DNA of 64,000 nt from Bradyrhizobium sp. CCGUVB1N3 (GCF_024199925.1 NZ_JANADR010000001.1:2666001-2730000); one strand, 5' to 3'. Counted from the stretch's first letter, positions 17,891 through 26,421 are shown. Translations and numbers: made by a program. Notes: generated from the sequence alone by a model not told the origin.

Positions 17891-18763
17891 ATGTTCAAGG
17901 AAAATCTTCTGACCGGCCGGCGCATCCTTGTGACCGGCGGCGGCACCGGTCTCGGCAAGTCGATGGCGTCGCGCTTTCTCCAGCTCGGCGCCGAGGTGCA
18001 CATCTGCGGCCGGCGCAAGATCGTCTGCGACGAGACGGCGACCGAGTTGATGGACCTCTACGGCGGCCGCGTCACCAGCCACGGCGTCGACATCCGCAAC
18101 GCGCTTGCGGTCGACGAGATGATCGAGAACATCTTTCGCGAGGGCGCGCTGACCGATCTCATCAACAACGCGGCCGGCAATTTCATCTCGCGTACCGAAG
18201 AACTCTCGCCGCGCGGCTTCGATGCGGTCGCCAACATCGTCATGCACGGCACGTTCTACGTGACGCATGCAGTCGGCAAGCGCTGGATTGCGGCGCGGCA
18301 ACCCGGCAATGTCGTCTCGATCACCGTGACCTGGGTACGCAACGGCTCGCCCTACGTCGTTCCATCAGCGATGAGCAAGTCCGCGATCCACGCCATGACG
18401 ATGTCGCTTGCGACCGAATGGGGCCGTCACGGCATTCGCCTCAACACCATCGCGCCCGGCGAAATTCCGACCGAAGGCATGAGCAAGCGCATCAAGCCCG
18501 GCGACGAAGCCGGCGCGCGCACCAAGGCGATGAACCCGATGGGCCGCGTCGGCTCCATGGAGGAACTGCAGAACCTCGCGGTGTTCCTGATCTCCGGCGG
18601 CTGCGACTGGATCAACGGCGAGACCATCGCCATGGACGGCGCGCAGGCGCTCGCCATGGGTGGCAATTTCTACCAGCTCCGCGACTGGACCGACGACGAC
18701 TGGACCAAGGCGCGCGAGTCCATCATGGCGCAGAACGAGAAGGACCGGGCGGCGAGAGGGTGA
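17891..18763 (+). CDS. SDR family protein, 2,4-dienoyl-CoA reductase-like
   Basis: A 290-aa SDR with TGGGTGLGKSMASRF for NADP(H) and NNAAGNF. The classical YxxxK pair is replaced by PSAMSKSAIHAM, where the lysine is kept but the tyrosine position is Ser. This arrangement and the LATEWGRHGIRLNTIAPG segment match mitochondrial and peroxisomal 2,4-dienoyl-CoA reductases rather than alcohol dehydrogenases. It would remove double bonds in unsaturated acyl-CoA catabolism, consistent with flanking crotonase and acyl-CoA dehydrogenase genes. Confidence 0.82.
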   Translation: MFKENLLTGRRILVTGGGTGLGKSMASRFLQLGAEVHICGRRKIVCDETATELMDLYGGRVTSHGVDIRNALAVDEMIENIFREGALTDLINNAAGNFISRTEELSPRGFDAVANIVMHGTFYVTHAVGKRWIAARQPGNVVSITVTWVRNGSPYVVPSAMSKSAIHAMTMSLATEWGRHGIRLNTIAPGEIPTEGMSKRIKPGDEAGARTKAMNPMGRVGSMEELQNLAVFLISGGCDWINGETIAMDGAQALAMGGNFYQLRDWTDDDWTKARESIMAQNEKDRAARG

Positions 18764-18775
18764 AGGCCCCTCATA

Positions 18776-18801
18776 GTCGTCCTGGCGAAAGCCAGGACGA
18801 C
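18776..18801. repeat. Small inverted repeat (family D), convergent spacer
   Basis: AGTCGTCCTGGC-GAAA-GCCAGGACGACT forms a hairpin with 11-12 bp arms and a GAAA loop. It lies between convergent SDR and acyl-CoA dehydrogenase genes and can serve as a terminator for either strand. Confidence 0.7.
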
Positions 18802-18833
18802 TCGCGGAGGGCGTCATCGCGCATGAGACGCCC

Positions 18834-20108
18834 TCAATGCTTCCCCGGGCCCATATACCCGAACAAGAATCCCGCCACCTTCCGCATCTGGATTTCCTCG
18901 CTCCCCTCCGTGATGCGGTAGCGGCGGTGGTGGCGGTAGATGTGCTCAAACGGCTTGTGGCGTGAATAGCCCATGCCGCCATGGACCTGCATGGCACGGT
19001 CGGCGGCTTCGCAACACAGGCGGTTTGCCCAGTAGTTGCACATCGAGACGCGGTCGGAGAGCGTTCGCTCGACCTGCTCTTCGGTGAGCTTGTCCATCTC
19101 CCAGGCGGTCTGGCGGATCAACAGGCGCAGCATCTCGGCTTGGGTCGCAAGCTCGACCAGCGGGAACTGGATCGCCTGATTCTCGGCGAGCGCCTTGCCG
19201 AAGGGCTTTCGCTCGCGTGCATATTTCACGCTCTCGTTGATGCAGTAGACGGCGGCGCCAAGCGAGCTTGCGGCCTGCCGGATGCGGTTCTGGTGGACAA
19301 AACATTGCGCCAGCGACAGGCCCCGGCCGACCTCGCCGAACAGCGCATCCTCCGGCACGAACACGTCCGTAAAACTGACGCGCGGATGGTCCGTCGGCAT
19401 GTTGAAGGTCCACATGTATTCCTCGACCTTCACCCCATGGCTGCTCGCCGGCACCAGGAAGCAGGTGATGCCGCGCGCATCGCCGTCATTGCCTGAGGTG
19501 CGCGCGAACAGCGCGCAGTGGGTGGCGACGTGCATGCCGGTCGTCCACATCTTCTCGCCGTTGATGATCCACCCCTTGACGTTGCCGCGGGTCGCCGGCA
19601 CCGCGCGCGTTTCCATGTGGGTCGCGTCCGAGCCGTGATGCGGCTCGGTCAAGCCAAACGTGATGCGATACTTGCCTTTGATCGAGCCGTCGATCATCGC
19701 CTTCTGGTCATCGCGGCCGTAGCGGTCCAGCATGGTCACGACGGGGAAATTGCCGACGATGGAATGCTCGTTCTGAAGATCGTTGTGCAGGCCGAGACCT
19801 TTTGAGGCGAAGTGCTCGCGGATCACGGCCATCCAGAGGTTTGAGCCGTCCTTGCCGCCATATTGCCTCGCCACGGCAAAGCGCAAATGACCGGCGGCAT
19901 CCGCGGCGTCCTTTGCCTTACGCAGCAGCGCTTCCCATTCATGACGCGGCAGGCCGCCATTCTCGAAATCGGTGCGCGCCCATTCGCGGCGATGATCGAA
20001 GAAGCGGATGTTGTCGTCGGCCTCCTCCAGCGGCTTGATCTCGCGAGCGATGAAGGCATCGAGCTCTCCGAGATAGGCGACGAGATCGGCAGGCAATGAG
20101 AAATCCAC
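18834..20108 (-). CDS. Acyl-CoA dehydrogenase
   Basis: A 424-aa FAD-dependent acyl-CoA dehydrogenase with the N-terminal helical domain, the middle beta domain (GLTEPHHGSDATHM, WIINGEKMWTTG), and the C-terminal helical domain (YARERKPFGKALAENQ, QVHGGMGYSRHKPFEHIYRHHRRYRITEGSEEIQ). It introduces the alpha-beta double bond and passes electrons to ETF. A GTG start at 20108 is preferred because GGGAGAG precedes it; the ORF could run further upstream. The long tail after EGSEEIQ is normal for the large-subunit type. It is probably co-regulated with the divergent crotonase at 20324. Confidence 0.87.
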   Translation of the reverse strand: MDFSLPADLVAYLGELDAFIAREIKPLEEADDNIRFFDHRREWARTDFENGGLPRHEWEALLRKAKDAADAAGHLRFAVARQYGGKDGSNLWMAVIREHFASKGLGLHNDLQNEHSIVGNFPVVTMLDRYGRDDQKAMIDGSIKGKYRITFGLTEPHHGSDATHMETRAVPATRGNVKGWIINGEKMWTTGMHVATHCALFARTSGNDGDARGITCFLVPASSHGVKVEEYMWTFNMPTDHPRVSFTDVFVPEDALFGEVGRGLSLAQCFVHQNRIRQAASSLGAAVYCINESVKYARERKPFGKALAENQAIQFPLVELATQAEMLRLLIRQTAWEMDKLTEEQVERTLSDRVSMCNYWANRLCCEAADRAMQVHGGMGYSRHKPFEHIYRHHRRYRITEGSEEIQMRKVAGFLFGYMGPGKH

Positions 20109-20323
20109 GGCAGTCTCTCCCGGATCAGTCTTGTCGTTTTGCGTTAAGGCGCTACGCACTTTGTTGATTGCTTCGAATAAGGTGAGAAGAGCGCGAGCAA
20201 GTCAAGCAAGCCGAGAAGCGCCGATAACGCAACGCGCGCTTGCGCAATTGGGTGGTGCCCAGCTCCGGACGCGCGTTACTATGGGGATCAATTCCTTCCA
20301 ACAGAAAATGCGGGAGCGCGACC

Positions 20324-21103
20324 ATGGAGCTGAAATTTTCCAAAGTGGAACGCAAGGGACCGGTCACGATCGTCACGCTGTCGCGGCCCGAGGTCTACAA
20401 CGCGCTGCACACCGACGCGCATTTCGAGCTCAACAAGGTGTTTGACGATTTCTCCGCCGATCCCGAACAGTGGATCGCGATCGTCACCGGCGCCGGCGAC
20501 AAGGCGTTCTGCGCCGGAAACGATCTGAAATGGCAAGCGGCCGGGGGAAAACGCGGCTGGGACAAGGGCGGCTTTGCCGGCCTGACCTCGCGCTTCGACT
20601 GCGACAAGCCGATCATCGCCGCCGTCAACGGCGTCGCGATGGGCGGCGGTTTCGAGATCGCACTCGCCTGTGACCTGATCATCGCCTCCGAAAACGCAAC
20701 CTTCGCCCTGCCCGAGCCGCGCGTCGGCCTTGCCGCGCTCGCCGGCGGCCTGCACCGACTGCCGCGGCAGATCGGGCTGAAGCGCGCCATGGGCATGATC
20801 CTCACCGCGCGCCACGTCAGCGCCAAGGAAGGTTTTGAGCTCGGGTTCGTCAACGAGGTCGTGCCGCAGGGCGAGGCGCCCGCCGCCGCGCTGCGCTGGG
20901 CGGAGATGATCACAAAGAACTCGCCGATGTCGATCCGCGCGTCGAAGCAGACCATCCAGAAGGGGCTCGCCGTGTCGCTTGAGCAGGCGATCGAGGAGCA
21001 GCGGGAGTACCCGGCCGTGAAGGCGATGGTGGCCTCGCAGGACTACATCGAGGGGCCGAAGGCGTTTTCCGAGAAGCGGCCGCCGAAGTGGTTGGGGAGG
21101 TAA
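20324..21103 (+). CDS. Enoyl-CoA hydratase/isomerase family protein
   Basis: A 259-aa crotonase with oxyanion-hole motifs DKAFCAGNDLKW and AAVNGVAMGGGFEIALACD and a single clear catalytic Glu in FALPEPRVGLAAL; the second acid position is not conserved, as in carnitinyl-CoA dehydratase-like members. The ATG at 20324 follows GGGAGCG; the upstream ORF extension lacks family similarity. The gene is divergent from the acyl-CoA dehydrogenase. Confidence 0.84.
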   Translation: MELKFSKVERKGPVTIVTLSRPEVYNALHTDAHFELNKVFDDFSADPEQWIAIVTGAGDKAFCAGNDLKWQAAGGKRGWDKGGFAGLTSRFDCDKPIIAAVNGVAMGGGFEIALACDLIIASENATFALPEPRVGLAALAGGLHRLPRQIGLKRAMGMILTARHVSAKEGFELGFVNEVVPQGEAPAAALRWAEMITKNSPMSIRASKQTIQKGLAVSLEQAIEEQREYPAVKAMVASQDYIEGPKAFSEKRPPKWLGR

Positions 21104-21121
21104 GTCGCCTGCTCTCTCCGC

Positions 21122-21164
21122 TCGTCATTCCGGGCTCGTCGCTACGCGACGCCCCGGAATGACG
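21122..21164. repeat. Short family B repeat
   Basis: CGTCATTCCGGG...CCCCGGAATGACG with an inner GTCGCTACGCGAC stem, directly after the crotonase stop codon. Confidence 0.75.
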
Positions 21165-21177
21165 GTGGAGGGAGATG

Positions 21178-21258
21178 TAGGATGGGTAGAGCGCAGCGAA
21201 ACCCATCAGGAGCGTCCGTGCGTCATGATGGGTATCGCTTCGCTCCACCCATCCTACG
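21178..21258. repeat. Interspersed inverted repeat, family C variant
   Basis: TAGGATGGGTAGAGCGCAGC pairs with GCTTCGCTCCACCCATCCTA. It overlaps the last codons of the DUF6285 gene by a few bases. Confidence 0.7.
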
Positions 21259-21631
21259 ATTTCCGTTCCAGCTCCCGCCTGTACGACGCGTAATTCGGCT
21301 GATCCACCGCGAGCTTGTCCATCGTGGTCTGCCAGAGATGCTCGGCAAGACCCGGCGTTGCGAGATCCACTTCGCCCTCCGCGATGCGCTCGGCGAGGGC
21401 GCGGTTGAGCTCGGCCACCGAGCCGTCGATGCCGAGCAGCGCGCGCAGCCGGTCCGCCTCCCTCGCATCGCTCCCCTCCTGCAGCGTCAACTGCCGCGTC
21501 ACGAGGTCGAGGGCGTTGATCGCCACACGCAGCTTGAACGCCTGGTGGCCGGAGATCAGCGGCGCGATGTCGCTGCGGAGGAAATCGGCAACCGCTTTGG
21601 TCAGCTCGATGGGCGCGGGCTCGTCCTGCAT
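21254..21631 (-). CDS. DUF6285 family protein, LvaB-like partner of a phosphotransferase
   Basis: A 125-aa, mostly helical, charged protein (KAVADFLRSDIAPLISGHQ, KLRVAINALDLVTRQLTL) with no signal peptide. Small proteins of this kind are encoded next to APH-like phosphotransferases; in Pseudomonas putida the small protein LvaB is required with the kinase LvaA for phosphorylation of 4-hydroxyacyl-CoA. Here the start codon lies 2 bp after the stop of the kinase gene, so the same pairing is seen. The DUF6285 assignment is from memory of the family. Confidence 0.75.
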   Translation of the reverse strand: MQDEPAPIELTKAVADFLRSDIAPLISGHQAFKLRVAINALDLVTRQLTLQEGSDAREADRLRALLGIDGSVAELNRALAERIAEGEVDLATPGLAEHLWQTTMDKLAVDQPNYASYRRELERKS

Positions 21632-21633
21632 GG

Positions 21634-22620
21634 TCAACTCCCTCGCGGCGCCAGCAGGCGCAACAGGTCGATTTCGGTTTCGGAGGCGCGGCGGCCGATC
21701 ATGGCGCGCTCCATCGAATGATCGGGACCGGTGCGAAACCGCTGCATCATGCCGCAGCACATGATGCCCCAGCGCAGCGTGCCCATCACTTCCCAGAATT
21801 TCACCCGCGCCGGATCGACCTTGCGGCCCGCGGCCTCGTAACCCGCGAACAATTCCTCGCGCGGGCCAAAACCGCCGACGGGCTTGTCGATCTCGCCAAA
21901 GCGCCAGGAGTTGACGCAGATCCAGCCGAGATCCTCCATGGGATCGCCGAGATGGGCGAGTTCCCAATCCAGCACCGCGCGCACGCCATCCGCACCGATG
22001 ATGAGATTGCCATTGCGGAAGTCGCCATGCACCAGCGTGACCTCAGTAGAGGGACCAGGATTGTGGTCGCGCAGCCAGCGCAGCGCCAGCGCGAACACGG
22101 GCTTGGGCCAGTCGAGGCTGCGATAGTCGCGCTCGAACTCGTCGATCTCCTTTGCCGCGGTCATGCGCCGCAGCTCGGGCAGTTGCGAGAGCGGAAGCTT
22201 GTGCAAACCGGCGAGCACGCCACCGAGCTGCCGCGCCAGCATGGGACGCGCTGCAGCGAATGCCTCATCGCGAAGAATCTTGCGCGCAATGGTTTCGCCC
22301 TCGACGCGCTGCATGATGAAGCCGGTGCCGAGATCATCCTCGGGCTCGAGGACATGCAGCACGCGCGGCGACGGCAGTCCCGCCTCGAACGCGAGTTGCA
22401 TGAGCCTCGCTTCAGCCGCAAGGCCCGCCGCGCGCGAGGGCGCCGCGCCATAGCCCTTCGGCGCACGGCGCAGGATCGCGCCGATCGTGCCGTCCGGATG
22501 CGCGATGTCGAAGCGCCAGGTTTCCTGGCTGGCGCCGCCCGACAGTTTTTCCGCACCGGTCGCGCCGGTTGCGCCCGGGCACCAGCGCGCGACGCTGCGC
22601 GAAAGCTCCGCCTCGATCAT
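21634..22620 (-). CDS. APH-family phosphotransferase, LvaA/ACAD10-11-kinase-like
   Basis: A 328-aa aminoglycoside-phosphotransferase-fold kinase. The N lobe includes SGGASQETWRFD, the catalytic loop is His198-Gly-Asp200 to Asn205 (LVHGDFRNGNLI), and the Mg-binding DFG-equivalent is Asp218 (VLDWELAHLGDPMEDLGW). This variant is the one fused to acyl-CoA dehydrogenase in animal ACAD10/ACAD11 and free-standing in bacterial lva clusters, where it phosphorylates 4-hydroxyacyl-CoA. It sits between a crotonase gene (9 bp upstream) and the DUF6285 gene (2 bp downstream), which supports an acyl-CoA substrate rather than drug resistance. Confidence 0.85.
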   Translation of the reverse strand: MIEAELSRSVARWCPGATGATGAEKLSGGASQETWRFDIAHPDGTIGAILRRAPKGYGAAPSRAAGLAAEARLMQLAFEAGLPSPRVLHVLEPEDDLGTGFIMQRVEGETIARKILRDEAFAAARPMLARQLGGVLAGLHKLPLSQLPELRRMTAAKEIDEFERDYRSLDWPKPVFALALRWLRDHNPGPSTEVTLVHGDFRNGNLIIGADGVRAVLDWELAHLGDPMEDLGWICVNSWRFGEIDKPVGGFGPREELFAGYEAAGRKVDPARVKFWEVMGTLRWGIMCCGMMQRFRTGPDHSMERAMIGRRASETEIDLLRLLAPRGS

Positions 22621-22629
22621 TTGCCTCGA

Positions 22630-23418
22630 TCATTTGCCTCTGAACTTGGCCGGCCGCTTCTCGAGGAAGGCGCCGACGCCTTCACGGAAATCCTCGGTGT
22701 CACCTGCACGCAGCTGGCACTGGAATTCGAGATTGAGCTGTTCCTCGAAGGAATTTTCCGGGCTGTCCCAATAGAGCTTGCGGATCAGCGACAGCGCAAC
22801 GGTCGGCCCGTTGGCAAGCTCATGCGCGAGCTTCATCGCCTCCTCCATCAGCGCGCCATCGTCGTAGACGCGGTTGACGAGGCCCCATTCCAGCGCCTTT
22901 TCCGCCGGCAGCCGCTCGCCCATCAGCGACAGCTCGATCGAGCGCGCCTTGCCGACGAGGCGCGGCAGCAGCCAGGTGGAGCCGCAATCGGGCACGAGGC
23001 CGATGCGGCGGAAGGCTTGCAGGAAATAGGCCGAGCGTGCGCACAGGATCATGTCGCCGAGCAGCGCGAAGCTCATGCCGGCGCCGGCAGCCGGCCCGTT
23101 GACCGCGGTGACGATCGGACAGTGCAGATTGCGGATGCGGCGCAGGAACGGGTGAAAACCGGTCTCGAGCGTCAGGCCGGCCTTGGTCTTCTTCGACTGA
23201 TTGTTGCGGCCCTGCAAATTGGCGCCGGTGCAGAACGCGCGCCCCGCGCCGGTCAGCACCACGCAGCGGACCTCGCCCTTCCGCTCCTCGATCTCGTCGA
23301 GCGCCTCGGCGAGCCCGCTCAGCATGTCCATGGAGACGGCGTTCATGACCTCCTGGTGATCGAGCTTGAGAATCGCGACCGGCCCGTCGACATCGAGCGT
23401 GACGTGTTTGAACTGCAT
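22630..23418 (-). CDS. Enoyl-CoA hydratase/isomerase, PaaG-like
   Basis: A 262-aa crotonase with GRAFCTGANLQGR and VNGPAAGAGMSFALLGDM oxyanion-hole segments. The usual first Glu is replaced in YFLQAFRRIGLVPD while Asp of GLVPDCGST is kept, the pattern of PaaG and delta3-delta2-enoyl-CoA isomerases. GAGGAAACC precedes the ATG. It is the first gene of a three-gene operon with the phosphotransferase and DUF6285 genes, so it likely acts on the same acyl-CoA chain. Confidence 0.84.
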   Translation of the reverse strand: MQFKHVTLDVDGPVAILKLDHQEVMNAVSMDMLSGLAEALDEIEERKGEVRCVVLTGAGRAFCTGANLQGRNNQSKKTKAGLTLETGFHPFLRRIRNLHCPIVTAVNGPAAGAGMSFALLGDMILCARSAYFLQAFRRIGLVPDCGSTWLLPRLVGKARSIELSLMGERLPAEKALEWGLVNRVYDDGALMEEAMKLAHELANGPTVALSLIRKLYWDSPENSFEEQLNLEFQCQLRAGDTEDFREGVGAFLEKRPAKFRGK

Positions 23419-23563
23419 GGTTTCCTCGTCCCGTTGCGGCCCGCGATGTTCCGCAGACCGGAATTGCTTTTCGTCGGGGCGCATATTTGATTTTTGCCGG
23501 CGGCTTGTCCATGGTGATCGGGACATAGTGGACAATCTTGTGCACACAGGCTGATGTGCGTCA

Positions 23564-23602
23564 TGCCAAGAACACGTGCCAAGAACACATGCCAAGAACA
23601 GC
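23564..23602 (+). repeat. Three tandem 13-bp direct repeats before an SDR start
   Basis: TGCCAAGAACACG, TGCCAAGAACACA and TGCCAAGAACAGC follow one another without gaps. The array ends 12 bp before the ATG at 23615, in the leader of the SDR gene. Confidence 0.85.
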
Positions 23603-23614
23603 GGGGAAACGCCC

Positions 23615-24394
23615 ATGACCATTTTCGATCTCACCGGCCGCGTCGCCGTGATCACCGGCGGTAATGGCGGTATCGGGCTCGGCATCGCGCAGGCGCTCGC
23701 CGCGCAAGGCTGCAACGTCTCGATCTGGGGCCGCAACGCCGAGAAGAACAAGGCTGCCGCCGCGAGCATGGCCGGCTCGCCCGGCAAGGTCGATGCCCGC
23801 GTCTGCGACGTCACCGATCCTGCGTCGGTCAATGCGGCGATGAAGGCGACGCTCGACACGTTCGGCCGGGTCGACGGCTGCTTTGCCAATGCCGGCATCG
23901 GCGGCGGCGGCCGGCGTTCCTTCGTCGAGCGCACCGAGGAGGAATGGCGCACGATGTTTTCGACCAATCTGGACGGCGTGTTCCACGCCTTCCAGGCCGC
24001 CGCCAGGCACATGACCGAGCGTGCCAATGCCGGCGATCCCTTCGGCCGGCTGGTTGCGACCTCGAGCCTCGCCTCGATCTTCGGCACCGCGCGCAACGAG
24101 CATTACGCGGCGACCAAGGCCGCGATCAACGCGCTGGTGCGCGCGCTCGGCGTCGAGCTGGCGCGCTACGGCGTCACCGCGAATGCGATCCTGCCGGGCT
24201 GGATCAGGAGCGACATGACCTCGGGCCTGATGGCCAACGACAAATTCGTCGCCAACGTCATGCCGCGGATTCCGCAGCGGCGCTTCGGCGAGCCATCCGA
24301 TTTCGGCGGCATCGCGGTGTACCTGATGAGCAAGGCGTCGTCCTATCACACCGCGGATACGTTCGTGATCGACGGCGGCTATACCGCGTTTTGA
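23615..24394 (+). CDS. SDR family oxidoreductase (LvaD-like candidate)
   Basis: A 259-aa classical SDR: TGGNGGIGLGIA near residues 14-25, NAGIGGGG, Ser in SSLASIFG, and active-site YAATK. The C-terminal VIDGGYTAF is typical. The ATG at 23615 is chosen because GGGG precedes it and the upstream ORF start lies in a tandem repeat. It is divergent from the crotonase-kinase-DUF6285 operon. In lva clusters an SDR reduces the 4-oxoacyl-CoA before phosphorylation; that role here is inferred from position only. Confidence 0.8.
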   Translation: MTIFDLTGRVAVITGGNGGIGLGIAQALAAQGCNVSIWGRNAEKNKAAAASMAGSPGKVDARVCDVTDPASVNAAMKATLDTFGRVDGCFANAGIGGGGRRSFVERTEEEWRTMFSTNLDGVFHAFQAAARHMTERANAGDPFGRLVATSSLASIFGTARNEHYAATKAAINALVRALGVELARYGVTANAILPGWIRSDMTSGLMANDKFVANVMPRIPQRRFGEPSDFGGIAVYLMSKASSYHTADTFVIDGGYTAF

Positions 24395-24401
24395 GGAGTC
24401 T

Positions 24402-24480
24402 TGTAGGGTGGGCAAAGGCGCGCAGCGCCGTGCCCACCTCGGCTGGAAGTGGTGGGCACGCTTCGCTTTGCCCACCCTAC
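24402..24480. repeat. Interspersed inverted repeat, family C
   Basis: TGTAGGGTGGGCAAAGGCGC pairs with CGCTTTGCCCACCCTAC, with inner CCGTGCCCACC/GGTGGGCACG arms. It lies between the SDR and VOC genes. Relatives are at 26434, 30479 and 36415. Confidence 0.85.
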
Positions 24481-24516
24481 GATTTCTGAGTGATAACAAT
24501 CGGGGAGAAAGAAAGC

Positions 24517-24894
24517 ATGTTCTCGCACGTGATGATCGGCACCAACGATCTGGACAAGGCCAAGGCGTTCTACGACAAGCTGCTGGCGACACTCGAGGTG
24601 CGGCCTGCGCGGGTCGACGGCCATCGCATCTTCTACATCACCAGGACCGGCGTGTTCTCGGTGAGCAAGCCGATCAACGGCGAGCCTGCGACGCACGCCA
24701 ATGGCAGCACCATCGGCTTTGCCTGCAATTCGCCCGAACAGGTCGAGGCCTGGCACGCGGCCGGCATCGCGGCCGGCGGGAAGACTTGCGAGAATCCTCC
24801 CGGCATTCGTGAGGGCTCGGCGGGCAAGGCCTACCTTGCGTATCTGCGCGATCCCGACGGCAACAAGATCTGCGCCATGCACCGGATGGTCTGA
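24517..24894 (+). CDS. VOC family protein (glyoxalase/bleomycin-resistance fold)
   Basis: A 125-aa single-module VOC protein beginning MFSHVMIGTNDLDKAKAFYD and ending YLRDPDGNKICAMH. His4 and Glu/Asp positions of the fold are partly present, so metal binding is uncertain. GGGGAGAAAG precedes the ATG. It lies between SDR and ACAD10/11-type dehydrogenase genes, separated by repeats, so operon membership is unclear and no substrate can be named. Confidence 0.78.
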   Translation: MFSHVMIGTNDLDKAKAFYDKLLATLEVRPARVDGHRIFYITRTGVFSVSKPINGEPATHANGSTIGFACNSPEQVEAWHAAGIAAGGKTCENPPGIREGSAGKAYLAYLRDPDGNKICAMHRMV

Positions 24895-24910
24895 GCTCGC
24901 CACACAGGAC

Positions 24911-25019
24911 ATGTCATTCCCCGCGAAAGCGGGGAATCCAGTACGCCGCGGCCTCTCGTTGGACTCAACTGACGTCACGGAGTCCTGGATCGCCCGATCA
25001 CGTCGGGCGATGACGTCGG
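24911..25019. repeat. Composite inverted repeat, family F
   Basis: Contains the strong hairpin ATTCCCCGC-GAAA-GCGGGGAAT, then GGACTC/GAGTCC and CGCCCGATCA/GTCGGGCG elements. It sits after the VOC gene and before the acyl-CoA dehydrogenase promoter. Confidence 0.7.
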
Positions 25020-25146
25020 GGATTACGACGGCATAGCGTTTCAAACGCTGTTTGATCTGCACCGATTCAAAAACCACGCTCGCGCTTTCGGTTCGCCCCG
25101 TCTATTGTCGCGCCAACTGCGGCTCACCCAATCGGGAGGAACAAGA

Positions 25147-26421
25147 ATGAAACACGCCTATGTGCCCCGCACCACCAACTACACGCTCAATCCCGGCGAC
25201 GAGCTCAATGACCTCAGAATGTCGGACCAGGTCCGGCCGCTCTACGATCATGTGAAGAAATTCATTCGCGAAACGGTCGAGCCGATGACGGTGGAGTTCG
25301 TCAAGCACGGCGAGAAGAAGGACGACCGCTGGAGCTTTACGCCGGGTCAGCTCGAGGTGCTGGAGAAGGCCAAGAACAAGGCCAAGGAGGAAGGCCTGTG
25401 GAACTTCTTCCTGCCCGATGACGAGACCGGCAAAGGCCTGACGAACCTCGACTATGCGTATATCGCCGTCGAGCTCGGCAAGAGCCCGCTCGCCTCGGAG
25501 ACCATGAACTGCTCGGCGCCCGACACCGGCAACATGGAGGTGCTGGAGCGCGTCGGCACCAAGGCGCAAAAAGAGAAGTGGCTGAAGCCGCTGTTGAACG
25601 GCGAGATCCGCTCGGCCTACGCCATGACCGAGCCGAATGTCGCTTCATCCGATGCCAAGAACATCTCGACCACCGCAAAGCTCGTCGGCGACGAATGGGT
25701 GATCAACGGCGAGAAGTATTACATCTCGGGTCTCGGCGATCCCCGCTGCAAGATCATGATCGTGATGGTCAAGACCAATCCCGATGCGTCGCCGAGCAAG
25801 CAGCAGTCGCAGATCCTGGTGCCGAAGGACACGCCCGGCGTCGAAATCCTGGGCCCCATGCACGTGTTCGGCCAGGACCACGCGCCGCGCGGTCACATGC
25901 ATATGCGCTTCAACAATGTCCGCGTGCCCAGAGACAACATCCTGCTCGGCGAAGGCCGCGGCTTCGAGATCTCGCAGCTCCGCCTCGGACCCGGGCGCAT
26001 CCATCACTGCATGCGCACCATCGGCAAGGCCGAGAAGGCACTCGACATGATGGTGCAGCGTGGGCTGACCCGCGAAGCCTTCGGCAAGAAGATCGCCCAT
26101 CTCGGCGGCAATTTGCAAATCATCGCGCAGGCGCGCTGCGAGATCGAGGCGATGCGGCTGATGGTGCTGAAGGCGGCAAAGGCCATGGACGTGCTCGGCA
26201 ACAAGGAGGCGCGCGTCTGGGTCTCCATGGTCAAGGCCATGGTGCCGGAGCGCGCCTGCACCATCATCGACCAGGCGATCCAGCTGCACGGCGCCACCGG
26301 CATCTCGCAGTGGACGCCGCTGGCCGAGATGTACCAGGACGTCCGCCATCTGCGCTTTGCCGACGGCCCGGACGAGGTGCACTGGATGGTGGTCGGACGG
26401 CATGAGCTGAGCATGCCGTAA
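25147..26421 (+). CDS. Acyl-CoA dehydrogenase family protein, ACAD10/11 (LvaC) type
   Basis: A 424-aa acyl-CoA dehydrogenase-fold flavoprotein. Diagnostic segments of the ACAD10/ACAD11 branch are NCSAPDTGNMEVLERVG, YAMTEPNVASSDAKNI, GPGRIHHCMRTIG and FADGPDEVHWMVV. In bacterial levulinate catabolism the homologue LvaC removes phosphate from 4-phosphooxyacyl-CoA to give an enoyl-CoA. It starts at the ATG after GGGAGGAAC. The kinase and small partner are encoded 2.5-4 kb upstream on the opposite strand. Family placement is by motif recall and is good; the substrate is not visible. Confidence 0.87.
   Translation: MKHAYVPRTTNYTLNPGDELNDLRMSDQVRPLYDHVKKFIRETVEPMTVEFVKHGEKKDDRWSFTPGQLEVLEKAKNKAKEEGLWNFFLPDDETGKGLTNLDYAYIAVELGKSPLASETMNCSAPDTGNMEVLERVGTKAQKEKWLKPLLNGEIRSAYAMTEPNVASSDAKNISTTAKLVGDEWVINGEKYYISGLGDPRCKIMIVMVKTNPDASPSKQQSQILVPKDTPGVEILGPMHVFGQDHAPRGHMHMRFNNVRVPRDNILLGEGRGFEISQLRLGPGRIHHCMRTIGKAEKALDMMVQRGLTREAFGKKIAHLGGNLQIIAQARCEIEAMRLMVLKAAKAMDVLGNKEARVWVSMVKAMVPERACTIIDQAIQLHGATGISQWTPLAEMYQDVRHLRFADGPDEVHWMVVGRHELSMP

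Noticed and set aside
23564..23602. Possible CRISPR-like array from direct repeats
   Set aside because: The 13-bp units are contiguous without spacers, and there are no cas genes.
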